Shown in pieces: positions 7,938 through 15,463 of a DNA stretch of 18,825 nucleotides. The translations under genes and the position numbers were made by a program. The DNA is taken from NCBI GenBank assembly GCA_023459675.1, contig JAEWTC010000160.1, positions 1 to 18,825 of the forward strand. The letters run 5' to 3'. Each line of letters starts with the position of its first letter. The first letter of the stretch is position 1. Below the pieces are notes generated by a model, which worked only from the letters and a program-made list of their open reading frames with translations, was not told the DNA's origin and made no database searches. Origin of the DNA: Bacillota bacterium. GTDB lineage: Bacteria > Bacillota > Clostridia > Christensenellales > Aristaeellaceae.

Positions 7938-9143
7938 TTACAGCGACCGCAGGTACGCCAGCGCCTTGCCTGCCTGCGTCACGTGGTTTTTCTCTTTCAA
8001 TACGTACGCCCGGGCGCGGCTGCCAAGCATGCCGCGCTCTTCCGGCGTTCTTATAAACGCTGCGCGCACGGCCGTTTGAATACCCGAAGCGTTTTGCGGT
8101 TCAATATAGGTAAGAAACGCGTCGTAATCGCATGGAATCCCCGGCAGTTTGCAGCAGAGAACAGGCTTTCCCGCCTTCATATACTCCAGCGTTTTCGACG
8201 GAAAGGAATACTGCGTATAAGCGCCCGCGTCCGTGCGGGGATTGATCAGAAGCTCCGCTTTGGATTGCAGCCACGCGGCCTCTTCCTGTTTCACAAAACC
8301 GAAATAACGGATATTTTCATGCTGGCGCTGCGTTTCGCGGACCTGCGTTTCCATATCGCCCTTCCCGCACAGCCAGAGCTGATATTCCGGCATCCCGGCA
8401 AATGCGTCGAGCAGAATGTCAATCCCAAGCTCGCGGTTAAGCGTACCCGTATAAAGCACGGCTGGGCGGGCATCCTGCGGCAGGGAAAGCGCCTGTAACG
8501 GCGTATCCAGCGCCGACGTCAGCCCTTCGATCACGAGATGTTTCTTTGCGGCCGCCTGAAGCGGCTGCGCCATCTGCTCCGTGAGCAGGATAAACCCATC
8601 CAGCGTTTTCGCCAGCCGCATGCTTTTTGCGCCCAACCCATACTCCAGGCGTTTCAGCAACCCGCGCCTGCCGGACGCCAGGCCGAGCCCGCCGGGCAGA
8701 TCCGTCACGATTACGCAAGCCTTCAAGCCCGGTATCTTTTCCCTCACGCTGGCAACCGCCTGCAGATACGGCAAATACAAGGAATAGATCAGCACCGTAC
8801 GGTTATCGGACGATTGGCAAGCCCACTGCTCAATTAACCGCGCGGCGGCCCGCCGCCTGGCGGCTTGCTTGCAATAGGGAAGGTTCAACGCGCCGATTTC
8901 CAGGAAGTCGTTTCCGATTTTCTCGGATCGAAGAAACAGCTTGCGGTACTGCATGGGAAACACGCCGACCGGCAGAGAGTTCAGAACGGTCAGCGCTTCG
9001 CCGTCGCGCAGGTTTCCTTTCAGCCCATCGATCATAGCCCACTGGAAATTGTTCGCCTGGTTTTGCAGCCCCGTGCGGGACAGAGCCGCCGTATCCGTCA
9101 CGGCGCTTGGGTGATAGGCCAGCGACAGGAACAGGAGATTCAT
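7938..9143 (-). CDS. GT4-like glycosyltransferase (last gene of the mtaD-GT operon)
   Basis: This 401-residue cytoplasmic protein has a two-domain GT-B pattern. The C-terminal half carries the nucleotide-sugar binding features of GT4: a strand-turn VLYTGTLNRELGID near residue 230, and further on a region containing FPSKTLEYMKAGKPVL. It lacks the classical E-x7-E motif in its usual form; an Asp (INPRTDAG) stands where the first Glu is often found. Donor and acceptor sugars cannot be told. The ribosome site GGGAGGTG precedes the ATG by about seven bases, and the ATG overlaps the upstream stop as ATGA. Its own stop directly abuts the GH65 stop (TGA|TTA at 7935-7940), with no spacer and no terminator. 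Confidence 0.78.
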   Translation of the reverse strand: MNLLFLSLAYHPSAVTDTAALSRTGLQNQANNFQWAMIDGLKGNLRDGEALTVLNSLPVGVFPMQYRKLFLRSEKIGNDFLEIGALNLPYCKQAARRRAAARLIEQWACQSSDNRTVLIYSLYLPYLQAVASVREKIPGLKACVIVTDLPGGLGLASGRRGLLKRLEYGLGAKSMRLAKTLDGFILLTEQMAQPLQAAAKKHLVIEGLTSALDTPLQALSLPQDARPAVLYTGTLNRELGIDILLDAFAGMPEYQLWLCGKGDMETQVRETQRQHENIRYFGFVKQEEAAWLQSKAELLINPRTDAGAYTQYSFPSKTLEYMKAGKPVLCCKLPGIPCDYDAFLTYIEPQNASGIQTAVRAAFIRTPEERGMLGSRARAYVLKEKNHVTQAGKALAYLRSL

Positions 9144-10348
9144 GAAAGCACCTCCCTATACAGCGCGTCATAAGCGCGCACCGTTGTTTCCATGGAAAAG
9201 CGCTCCGCCTGTTCCAGGCAAGCCGGCGCAGCGGCCGTCTCCCTTGCGCAAACCGCGCGAACCGCATCTGCCATCGCCTGCACGTTCCCCCATTGCACAA
9301 CCGCTCCGCAGGCGTCCGTAACCGCTTCGGGGCATCCGCCCGTGTTGAACGTAACAACCGGCGTGCCGCAGGCCAGCGCCTCCAGATTGACCAGCGGCAT
9401 CGTGTCTTCCAGGGTCGGGTTGATAAAGCAATCCGCCGCGGTATACCAGGCGCAAAGCCGCTCGGTGGAAGAAACGCGTTCCAAGCCCAGAACATTTTCC
9501 GGCAATGCCTCTATTTGTTTTCCGGTTAACCCAAGAACCGCAATCCGGTAACCGTCGCCCAGCATTTTGGAGAGCTCCTTCAGCACATGAAGCCCCTTGC
9601 GGTCCGTCCAAACCGAGGCGGCGGCAAGCAGCAGCTTGCAATCCTGCAGGCCGTACTCCTGCCGGATTTCGGAGTCCGTCGGCCGGAACCGTTTCGTATC
9701 CACCCCGTTGTAGATGACGCGTGTGGGAAGCTTTGCAAGATAGGATTCCTGCACGATCCCCTCAAGCCAGCGGCAGGGCGTGACCAGCGTTAGCCTGGGA
9801 ACGGAATTGAACAGTTTCTTTTTTAAACGGTAGTTGCGCCTGCTGCCGTCCAGCCCGATGCATTCCGGGTAACTGCGCTGCTGCGGGCAGGCGTAACACT
9901 CTGTTTTCCATTTGTCGCAACCCGCATAGGTGAAATGCGCGCAGTGGCCCGTTACCGCCCAGCAGTCGTGCAGCGTCCAGATCACGGGGATGCCAGCCGT
10001 GCGCAGATACTTGAACCATCGCGTTAGGTTCACATAACAGCCGTGCAGGTTATGCATATGAATGACGTCGATCTTGTTGCTTTTGCAAAAGCGGATGAGC
10101 CGAACTGTAGCGAAACGGCTCCCATAGCCTTCCGCGTCGAACAGCTTTCGGATCACGCCATGGCATTTCCGCTCCCAGACGCGGCCAAGCAGAAGCGCAG
10201 TTACGTTTTCCTTCGGCCCGGCGCCGCCGATGCCAAACGCCGCGAACGCATGGGAAGCGTCCTGCCTGGCGGTGTAATCCGCAAGCTCCGCCATGATCCT
10301 GCCCGTACTGCCGTTTGGAAATACGGTGTTTACCTGCAAAACATTCAC
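9140..10348 (-). CDS. GT4 glycosyltransferase, WcaC-like, with a five-cysteine cluster
   Basis: This 402-residue GT-B glycosyltransferase starts with MNVLQVNTVF and has a glycine-containing loop (NGSTGRI) near residue 12. The C-terminal half has VIYNGVDTKRF and the donor-binding segment NPTLEDTMPLVNLEALACG, with Glu314 and Glu323. It resembles the WcaC-type enzymes of exopolysaccharide synthesis. The N-terminal half contains a cluster of cysteines at 129, 136, 144, 151 and 154 (HDCW, GHC, GCDKW, ECYACP), a pattern I recall as conserved in this subfamily without a known role. It is joined by ATGA overlaps to the GT genes on either side. The sugar specificity is not deducible. Confidence 0.85.
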   Translation of the reverse strand: MNVLQVNTVFPNGSTGRIMAELADYTARQDASHAFAAFGIGGAGPKENVTALLLGRVWERKCHGVIRKLFDAEGYGSRFATVRLIRFCKSNKIDVIHMHNLHGCYVNLTRWFKYLRTAGIPVIWTLHDCWAVTGHCAHFTYAGCDKWKTECYACPQQRSYPECIGLDGSRRNYRLKKKLFNSVPRLTLVTPCRWLEGIVQESYLAKLPTRVIYNGVDTKRFRPTDSEIRQEYGLQDCKLLLAAASVWTDRKGLHVLKELSKMLGDGYRIAVLGLTGKQIEALPENVLGLERVSSTERLCAWYTAADCFINPTLEDTMPLVNLEALACGTPVVTFNTGGCPEAVTDACGAVVQWGNVQAMADAVRAVCARETAAAPACLEQAERFSMETTVRAYDALYREVLS

Positions 10349-11541
10349 GGTTTCACCTTACAAAGCCCGCTGAGCATGCGCTCCAGCTGATCCATAATGC
10401 CCTGCTTGGCAAAGTGCGCGTCGTAATACAGGCGCGCGTTCCGGCCCATTTGCATACGGTTGCCGTCGGCCATGAAGGCGCGTACGATTTGGGCGAACGC
10501 CTCAGGATCGTCGCTTGGCGCGCACAACCCGCACTGTGCCTCGGTGATAACGTCCTCCGCCTCGCCGCCGATGGAACCGAGTATGGGCTTGCCGGCGGCC
10601 ATATAACTTTGCACCTTTCCCGGCAGCGTATAGGTAACGTATTCCTCGCTTCGCATGCTCACCAGCAGCGCATCCGCCATGGCAAAGTAAGCGGGCATTT
10701 CCTCCAAAGGCTTGCGGCCGTAGAGAATCACCTTGTCCTCAAGCCGCAGCTCCCGGTGCAGCGCTGCGCACGCCTCATAGTTTGAGCCGTTACCCAGAAT
10801 ATGAAAGCGAACCGGCTCATTTTTGAGGATTGCTGCGGCTTTGAGCAGCGTTTCCACGCCCTGCACCCGTCCGATGTTCCCCGCGAACACGAGCTCCGTG
10901 TATTGCGACGGCGCACGCTGCGGCAAATTGTTAAAAACATCGTCCGCGAACTGCGGCAGATAATTCTCCGCAGACGTTTCAATGCGGTGAACGGTTCTCA
11001 GATAATCCCGAAACCGCCGGGACGAGTACGCTAAAACGTCCGCCCTGCGGTAGATGCCCCGGCTCACGCGTTTCATCCACGCATAGAAACGGGAGCCTTC
11101 CCGCACGTCCATCGCGGCAAGGCACGCGGGCCAAATATCCATTACGTGTAATAGCACTTTCGTTTTGAACAGCGCGCGATACACCAGCGCGGGCACCGCC
11201 ATCAGCACGGGCGACGTGCAATATGCGTATACAACGTCATAATCGCGCTTGATCCACAGCATTTTCCACGATGCGGAAAGCATATAGCTTACATAGTTTA
11301 ACGCCAGGCCGAGCTTCGTGCTCCTGCGGCCGATTTCAAAACAGCGGCGCACATCCACACCGTTTAAGCTCTCCCTGCGTTTGCGAAACCACCGGTATTC
11401 CCGCGGAATTTTTCCCGTTGGATAATCAGGCAAGCCGACGACAGCCGTCACCTGATGTCCGCGGCGGACGAGATCTTCACAGATTTCGTGGATGCGGAAG
11501 GGTTCGGGCCAGTAATGCTGATAGACGACTAAGATTTTCAT
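10345..11541 (-). CDS. GT4 glycosyltransferase, WbuB-like
   Basis: This 398-residue GT-B enzyme has an N-terminus MKILVVYQHYWPEPFRI, a PDYPTGKI motif near residue 60 and a segment with HVMDIWP near 130. These are hallmarks of the WbuB-like GT4 subgroup, whose known members transfer amino-deoxy sugars in O-antigen and capsule synthesis. The C-terminal domain contains VFAGNIGRVQGVETLL and a TLPGKVQSYMAAGKPIL segment. It starts four bases after the mtaD stop with only a weak ribosome site (GAACTGACGGC), so it probably depends on re-initiation after mtaD. Its stop overlaps the next GT start. The amino-sugar specificity is suggested by family only. Confidence 0.85.
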   Translation of the reverse strand: MKILVVYQHYWPEPFRIHEICEDLVRRGHQVTAVVGLPDYPTGKIPREYRWFRKRRESLNGVDVRRCFEIGRRSTKLGLALNYVSYMLSASWKMLWIKRDYDVVYAYCTSPVLMAVPALVYRALFKTKVLLHVMDIWPACLAAMDVREGSRFYAWMKRVSRGIYRRADVLAYSSRRFRDYLRTVHRIETSAENYLPQFADDVFNNLPQRAPSQYTELVFAGNIGRVQGVETLLKAAAILKNEPVRFHILGNGSNYEACAALHRELRLEDKVILYGRKPLEEMPAYFAMADALLVSMRSEEYVTYTLPGKVQSYMAAGKPILGSIGGEAEDVITEAQCGLCAPSDDPEAFAQIVRAFMADGNRMQMGRNARLYYDAHFAKQGIMDQLERMLSGLCKVKP

Positions 11542-11545
11542 GCCG

Positions 11546-12859
11546 TCAGTTCTTGGCGCGGTAACGCATGTACATTTCCCGCGCTTGTGTGCGCGCCTCG
11601 CGGAGCACGGCGTCCGAATCGAGGGTCAGATACTTCCCGTCACGGTAGAGCACCTTACCGTCCACCATCGTCAGGGTAACGTCGCTGCCCTGCAGGGCAT
11701 AAATCAGGTTTGATTCCTCATAGATGTTCGGCGTCATGTGCGGCGTTTGACTATTGACGAGGATTAAATCCGCGATATAACCCTTCTTCAGCATGCCGAG
11801 GTTTGCATAGCCGAGCGCTTTCGCGCCCACACTGGTGGCGGCCGCCAGCGCCTGTGCCGGGGAAACGACGGTGGGATCGTACGTCGTTCCTTTCTGCAAA
11901 AGCGGCATGAGCTTGATTTCTTCCCATAAATTCAGGTTATCGTTGCTCGCCACACCGTCCGTTCCCAAGGCTACGCGGCAGCCGCGGGCCAGCATTTTCG
12001 CCACGGGCGCAATGCCGCTGGCCAATTTCAAATTGCTCACGGGGTTATGGGCGATCGTTACGCCGTAACGCGCGGCCAGATCGATATCCTGATCCGTAAG
12101 CCATACGCAATGTGCCGCGATCACGTTTGCCTCCAGCGCGCCCAGGGAATGCAGGTACCCGATGGGGGTATTTCCGCGGCGGCGGATGCAGCCTTCGTGC
12201 TCGGCCTTGGTTTCGCTGACGTGGATATGAAAGGGAAGGTTCATTGTAAGCGCTGCGCGGGCCGCAGCCCGGATCAGCTGCGGGGTGGACGTATATTCGG
12301 CGTGCGGGGCGATGGATACGCGAATCCGGTCGTCACAGGAGCGGTTCCACTGCCTGGCAAGCTCCAAGCCCTCCGCCAGATCCGAACAGCTCCCGTCCTG
12401 GTCAATCACGCCGTAGCCGATCAGCGCGCGCATGCCGTTATCCCGCACGGCTTGGGCGATGGTATCGGTAAACATATACATATCGCAAAACGAGGTCGTG
12501 CCGAACCGAAGCATTTCCATGCAGCCAAGGTCGGTCGCGGTCCGTATCCAGGAGCGTTCCCACTGCGTCTCCAGCTTGAAGATCACCTGGTTCAGCCAAT
12601 CGTCCAGGGTCAGGTCCGCTCCGGCGCTGCGCAGAAACGTCATCGGCGTATGCGTATGAAGGTTCACAAGCCCGGGCATGCAGATACACCCGGCAGCGTC
12701 GATCACTTGCTCCGCCGCAAAAGCCGGCGCAGAATCGCTTTCGCCTGCATACGCGATTAAGTGCCCGTCTACCTGGACCTCCGCGTTTTGGATGAATGGA
12801 ATATGAGCCTCGCCATCTACGCCGGGAACCAGCGTACAGCCTGTGATACGGGTACGCAC
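11546..12859 (-). CDS. mtaD: S-adenosylhomocysteine / 5'-methylthioadenosine deaminase (amidohydrolase)
   Basis: This 437-residue cytoplasmic metal-dependent amidohydrolase is expected to deaminate S-adenosylhomocysteine, methylthioadenosine or related adenosines to their inosine forms. Metal and substrate motifs appear in order: His68-x-His70 (NLHTHTPM), HAEYTS, His211/His213 (HIHVSETKAEH), AAHCVWLT, HNPVSNLKLASG and Asp301 (GTDGVASNDN). The start is GTG at 12859, preceded by GGAGG seven bases upstream; the frame has no better start. It is the first gene of a minus-strand operon with three glycosyltransferases four bases behind it, an unusual neighbourhood for nucleoside salvage. A related amidohydrolase with another aminohydrolase substrate cannot be excluded, but the motif set fits MtaD closely. 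Confidence 0.88.
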   Translation of the reverse strand: MRTRITGCTLVPGVDGEAHIPFIQNAEVQVDGHLIAYAGESDSAPAFAAEQVIDAAGCICMPGLVNLHTHTPMTFLRSAGADLTLDDWLNQVIFKLETQWERSWIRTATDLGCMEMLRFGTTSFCDMYMFTDTIAQAVRDNGMRALIGYGVIDQDGSCSDLAEGLELARQWNRSCDDRIRVSIAPHAEYTSTPQLIRAAARAALTMNLPFHIHVSETKAEHEGCIRRRGNTPIGYLHSLGALEANVIAAHCVWLTDQDIDLAARYGVTIAHNPVSNLKLASGIAPVAKMLARGCRVALGTDGVASNDNLNLWEEIKLMPLLQKGTTYDPTVVSPAQALAAATSVGAKALGYANLGMLKKGYIADLILVNSQTPHMTPNIYEESNLIYALQGSDVTLTMVDGKVLYRDGKYLTLDSDAVLREARTQAREMYMRYRAKN

Positions 12860-12890
12860 GCGCTCGCCTCCCCAATGTCAATCTATGAGA

Positions 12891-12919
12891 ATTATATCAT
12901 TGTTCTTCCGGGTCCGCAA
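12891..12919 (-). promoter_or_regulatory. Promoter of the mtaD-glycosyltransferase operon
   Basis: On the minus strand TTGCGG (12919-12914) and a perfect TATAAT (12896-12891) are 17 bases apart. The predicted start is near 12884, giving a leader of about 25 bases with the GGAGG site. It is the only good promoter I see for the four genes. Confidence 0.7.
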
Positions 12920-12933
12920 TGAAGGCCTGCCGG

Positions 12934-12962
12934 TTGAAGTATCTGTAAACATCTGGTACGAT
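12934..12962 (+). promoter_or_regulatory. Promoter of the DUF6062-like gene
   Basis: TTGAAG (12934-12939) and TACGAT (12957-12962) are 17 bases apart, and a TGG directly before the -10 gives an extended -10. It diverges from the mtaD promoter, with the two -35 elements about 15 bases apart. Confidence 0.6.
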
Positions 12963-12993
12963 AACGGAGAACGTTAACGGCGGAGGCAGGCTT

Positions 12994-13749
12994 ATGAAGG
13001 TTCAGGTCGATACCATTCCCGTATGGGAAGCGCTGGAGGCGCAGGGCGCCTGCATGCTGTGCTCGCTGCAGGCAAAAACCGAAGTGGGCGAAGTGGAGCG
13101 CGTATTGGGCGCAAGCGTAATGGAACCCGACGTACGCGTGAAGACCAACGAGCTTGGAATTTGCCAGAAGCATCAGCAAATGATGTTCCTCACCCAAAAC
13201 CGCCTCGGCCACGCGCTGCTGATGGATACGCATGCCCAGGAGATTCTCTGCAAGCTTGACGCCGTAAAAGAGCAGGCGAAGCGCCTGCACGGAAAAGAAG
13301 GCGGCCTTTTCAAGAAACGCAACACGGCGCAAACCGTAGTAACTGGGCTTCGCGCGCTTACGCAGCAGTGCATCGTTTGTGAAACCATGCAGGCCCATAT
13401 GCGGCGTTACCTTTATACCACGGTCTATTTATGGAAAACCGATTCCAAATTCAAGGCCAAATGGATGGAATCCAAGGGTCTTTGCATCCCCCATGCCGCG
13501 GATTTGATCGAGGCGGCGTCCGGGCAGCTTGGCGCAGGGGAGCTCGCAGAGTTCACCGACGCCTGCCTGACGCTGCTTTGCAGCCCATTGGCGGAGGATG
13601 AAAAGGACCTGCATTGGTTCACACTGAAATTCGATTATAAAAACCAGGACAAACCCTGGGGCAACTCCAAAACCGCGCTGGAACGCACGATCAACAGGCT
13701 TCGCGGTTACAGCGTCGGCGATCTTCCCTACGACAAATCAAAACGCTGA
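12994..13749 (+). CDS. DUF6062-like protein with two CxxC...CxxH motifs
   Basis: This 251-residue soluble protein has no signal peptide or membrane helix. It contains two copies of the same Cys/His pattern. The first is Cys20-x2-Cys23 with Cys57-x2-His60; the second is Cys126-x2-Cys129 with Cys164-x2-His167. The spacings are nearly equal (33 and 34 residues between the pairs), and both second halves read G-I/L-C-x-x-H. This suggests an internal duplication forming two zinc or other metal sites. I recognise it as resembling the Firmicutes family DUF6062, whose function is unknown to me. The ribosome site GGAGG lies seven bases before the ATG and the gene has its own promoter. Its stop lies two bases from the convergent dCMP deaminase stop. 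Confidence 0.75.
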   Translation: MKVQVDTIPVWEALEAQGACMLCSLQAKTEVGEVERVLGASVMEPDVRVKTNELGICQKHQQMMFLTQNRLGHALLMDTHAQEILCKLDAVKEQAKRLHGKEGGLFKKRNTAQTVVTGLRALTQQCIVCETMQAHMRRYLYTTVYLWKTDSKFKAKWMESKGLCIPHAADLIEAASGQLGAGELAEFTDACLTLLCSPLAEDEKDLHWFTLKFDYKNQDKPWGNSKTALERTINRLRGYSVGDLPYDKSKR

Positions 13750-13751
13750 AC

Positions 13752-14210
13752 CTACTTCTCCGGCGCGGTGTACGGCTCCATCGCCACGCCCGCCTCGGAA
13801 AACAGCTCCAGGGTAAAGGGGTCCGGGTAGCTGTGCTCATAGATGACGCGCCTGATGCCTACGTTTACGATCATTTTCGCGCAGACGGAGCAGGGCTGGT
13901 GCGTGCAGTACAGCGTGGCGCCGTCCACCGATATGCCCAGTTTCGCGGCCTGAATAATGGCGTTTTGTTCCGCATGGATCGCATAGCAGGTTTCCGCGTG
14001 CGTTCCAGACGGAATATGCAGCTTGTCCCGCAAGCACTCGCCGCGTTCCCGGCAGGTTTTGATACCGGCCGGGGCGCCGTTGTAACCGGTCGTCATAATG
14101 CGCTTATCCTTCACGATCACGGCGCCGATTGAGCGGCCCTGCCGGTAGCAGCTGGACCACCCGGCGATGAGCCGGGCCATTTCCATAAACCGATGATCCC
14201 ACTTATTCAT
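13752..14210 (-). CDS. dCMP deaminase (ComEB-type cytidine/deoxycytidylate deaminase)
   Basis: This 152-residue enzyme is expected to convert dCMP to dUMP, feeding dTMP synthesis. The catalytic zinc site is complete: His79-Ala-Glu81 (IHAEQNAI) with Cys107 and Cys110 (PCSVCAK). The segment GAVIVKDKRIMTTGYNGAP near residue 29 and Cys53/Cys59 with His71 are typical of the dCMP rather than the cytidine deaminase branch, where they form part of an extra zinc or effector region. The length is normal for the family. The ATG is preceded by GAGGTGA. It is transcribed alone from a promoter that mirrors that of the AAA+ gene. Confidence 0.9.
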   Translation of the reverse strand: MNKWDHRFMEMARLIAGWSSCYRQGRSIGAVIVKDKRIMTTGYNGAPAGIKTCRERGECLRDKLHIPSGTHAETCYAIHAEQNAIIQAAKLGISVDGATLYCTHQPCSVCAKMIVNVGIRRVIYEHSYPDPFTLELFSEAGVAMEPYTAPEK

Positions 14211-14232
14211 ACGTTCACCTCATTTGCTCAGT

Positions 14233-14261
14233 ATTATACCATGCTGGCGCAGGTTTTGGAA
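14233..14261 (-). promoter_or_regulatory. Promoter of the dCMP deaminase gene
   Basis: A perfect TATAAT (14238-14233 on the minus strand) is preceded by ATGG, giving a TGn extended -10. The -35 region (TTCCAA, 14261-14256, 17 bases away) is weak, as is common with extended -10 promoters. The predicted start near 14226 leaves a very short leader. Confidence 0.6.
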
Positions 14262-14293
14262 ACAGGCCGGGTATTTCCGCTGCAGGTTCACGT

Positions 14294-14321
14294 TTGCCAA
14301 ACATGAAAAGCATGGTATAAT
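14294..14321 (+). promoter_or_regulatory. Promoter of the AAA+/phoH/pgpH operon
   Basis: TTGCCA (14294-14299) is followed 16 bases later by a perfect TATAAT (14316-14321), with TGG just before it as an extended -10. This is the strongest promoter visible upstream of the housekeeping operon. The 13 bases around the -10 are an exact inverted copy of those in the opposing dCMP deaminase promoter. Confidence 0.7.
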
Positions 14322-14354
14322 TTGTGCATACGAGTGGATTGAAGGAGAAGCCGC

Positions 14355-15386
14355 ATGGACCGTAAGGACGAGATTATCAAGCTGCAGATGGACGTAATCC
14401 AGCAGATGACCGAAACCAATTTAAAACGCATCGCCGACGACCTGTGGGGAATGCCAACCCTGCGCGCAGGCGGCGAACCTGCGGTGAGGGATAGCGTTCA
14501 GCCGTCCGCCGGTGCAAGCGGCGCCGCGCTTCCCAAAGCGTCCGAGGAAAAGCAGGAGCCGCCGGAAACGATGGAGGACCTGAAAAAGGAACTCGAAAGC
14601 TATATCGGGCTGGCGATCGTCAAGCAGGAAGTGGAAAGCCTGGTCAACCTCGTAACCATTCAAAAGCTGCGCCTGGAAAACGAACTGCCTATCGACGAGC
14701 TCTCTCTCCATCTGGTCTTCTCGGGTAACCCGGGCACCGGTAAAACGATGATCGCGCGGCTGATGTCGCGCATTTATAAGGTGCTCGGCATTCTTTCCAA
14801 AGGCCACTTGGTGGAAACCGACCGCAGCGGGCTGGTTGCGGGCTACGTTGGCCAGACGGCGATCAAGACACAGGAAGTCGTCGCCAAGGCGCTGGGCGGC
14901 GTTCTTTTCATCGACGAGGCCTATGCGCTGACCGGCAATACCGAGAACGATTACGGACAGGAAGCCGTAAACACCTTACTCAAGGCAATGGAAGACCACC
15001 GGGACGATCTGGTGGTGATCGTTGCCGGGTACCCCGCGCTGATGCAAAACTTCATCCGCTCCAACCCGGGGCTGGAGAGCCGGTTCAATCGTTTCTTGTT
15101 CTTCGCGGATTACACGGCGCCGGAGATGATCGCGATTTTTGATATGCGCTGCAAGAAAAGCGGTTATACGCTTAACGAGGAAACCCACAAGCTGCTGGAG
15201 GGTTATCTGCAGAAATTCGCGGATAACAGCCTGACCTTCGGCAACGCGCGCGGCGTGCGCAACCTGTTTGAGCGCGCGGTGAGCGCGCAGGCCAACCGGC
15301 TAGCCAAGCAAAAAACCGTATCCCGGGAAGAGCTGATGCTGCTGACCGATGAAGACATCCGCATTGCCGCAGGGGACGGAAAGTAA
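14355..15386 (+). CDS. AAA+ ATPase of the CbbX/SpoVK family
   Basis: This 343-residue cytoplasmic ATPase has an N-terminal helical segment (1-35), a low-complexity Pro/Ala/Glu linker (about 38-75) and one AAA+ module. Walker A is GNPGTGKT (124-131), Walker B is VLFIDEAY (183-190), the pore-loop region contains YVGQTAIKT, an arginine-finger region reads GLESRFNRF, and sensor 2 reads NARGVRNLF. CbbX-type proteins form hexamers that thread and remodel a partner protein; SpoVK is the sporulation relative. The partner cannot be told here. AAGGAG sits seven bases before the ATG. It probably leads the operon containing phoH and pgpH, since no terminator or clear promoter lies in the 77 bases that follow. 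Confidence 0.85.
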   Translation: MDRKDEIIKLQMDVIQQMTETNLKRIADDLWGMPTLRAGGEPAVRDSVQPSAGASGAALPKASEEKQEPPETMEDLKKELESYIGLAIVKQEVESLVNLVTIQKLRLENELPIDELSLHLVFSGNPGTGKTMIARLMSRIYKVLGILSKGHLVETDRSGLVAGYVGQTAIKTQEVVAKALGGVLFIDEAYALTGNTENDYGQEAVNTLLKAMEDHRDDLVVIVAGYPALMQNFIRSNPGLESRFNRFLFFADYTAPEMIAIFDMRCKKSGYTLNEETHKLLEGYLQKFADNSLTFGNARGVRNLFERAVSAQANRLAKQKTVSREELMLLTDEDIRIAAGDGK

Positions 15387-15451
15387 GCTAAACCTGCCCC
15401 GATTAACGAACCGATGAATTGAAGCACGATCAGGATCAACCGGAATTGAGC

Positions 15452-15456
15452 GGAGG
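15452..15456 (+). promoter_or_regulatory. Ribosome binding site that sets a TTG start for phoH
   Basis: GGAGG ends seven bases before TTG 15464. The in-frame ATG at 15458 would be only one base from it, which is too close for initiation. The in-frame TTG at 15419 has no such site. Confidence 0.6.
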
Positions 15457-15463
15457 AATGCAT

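Noticed and set aside
12047..12760. A 237-codon open frame on the plus strand opposite mtaD
   Set aside because: It is a shadow of mtaD, with no ribosome site and no recognisable motif.
12962..12980. Repeated TAACGG and palindrome CGTTAACG near the start of the DUF6062-like transcript
   Set aside because: The repeats are six and eight bases long and could easily arise by chance; nothing else supports an operator.
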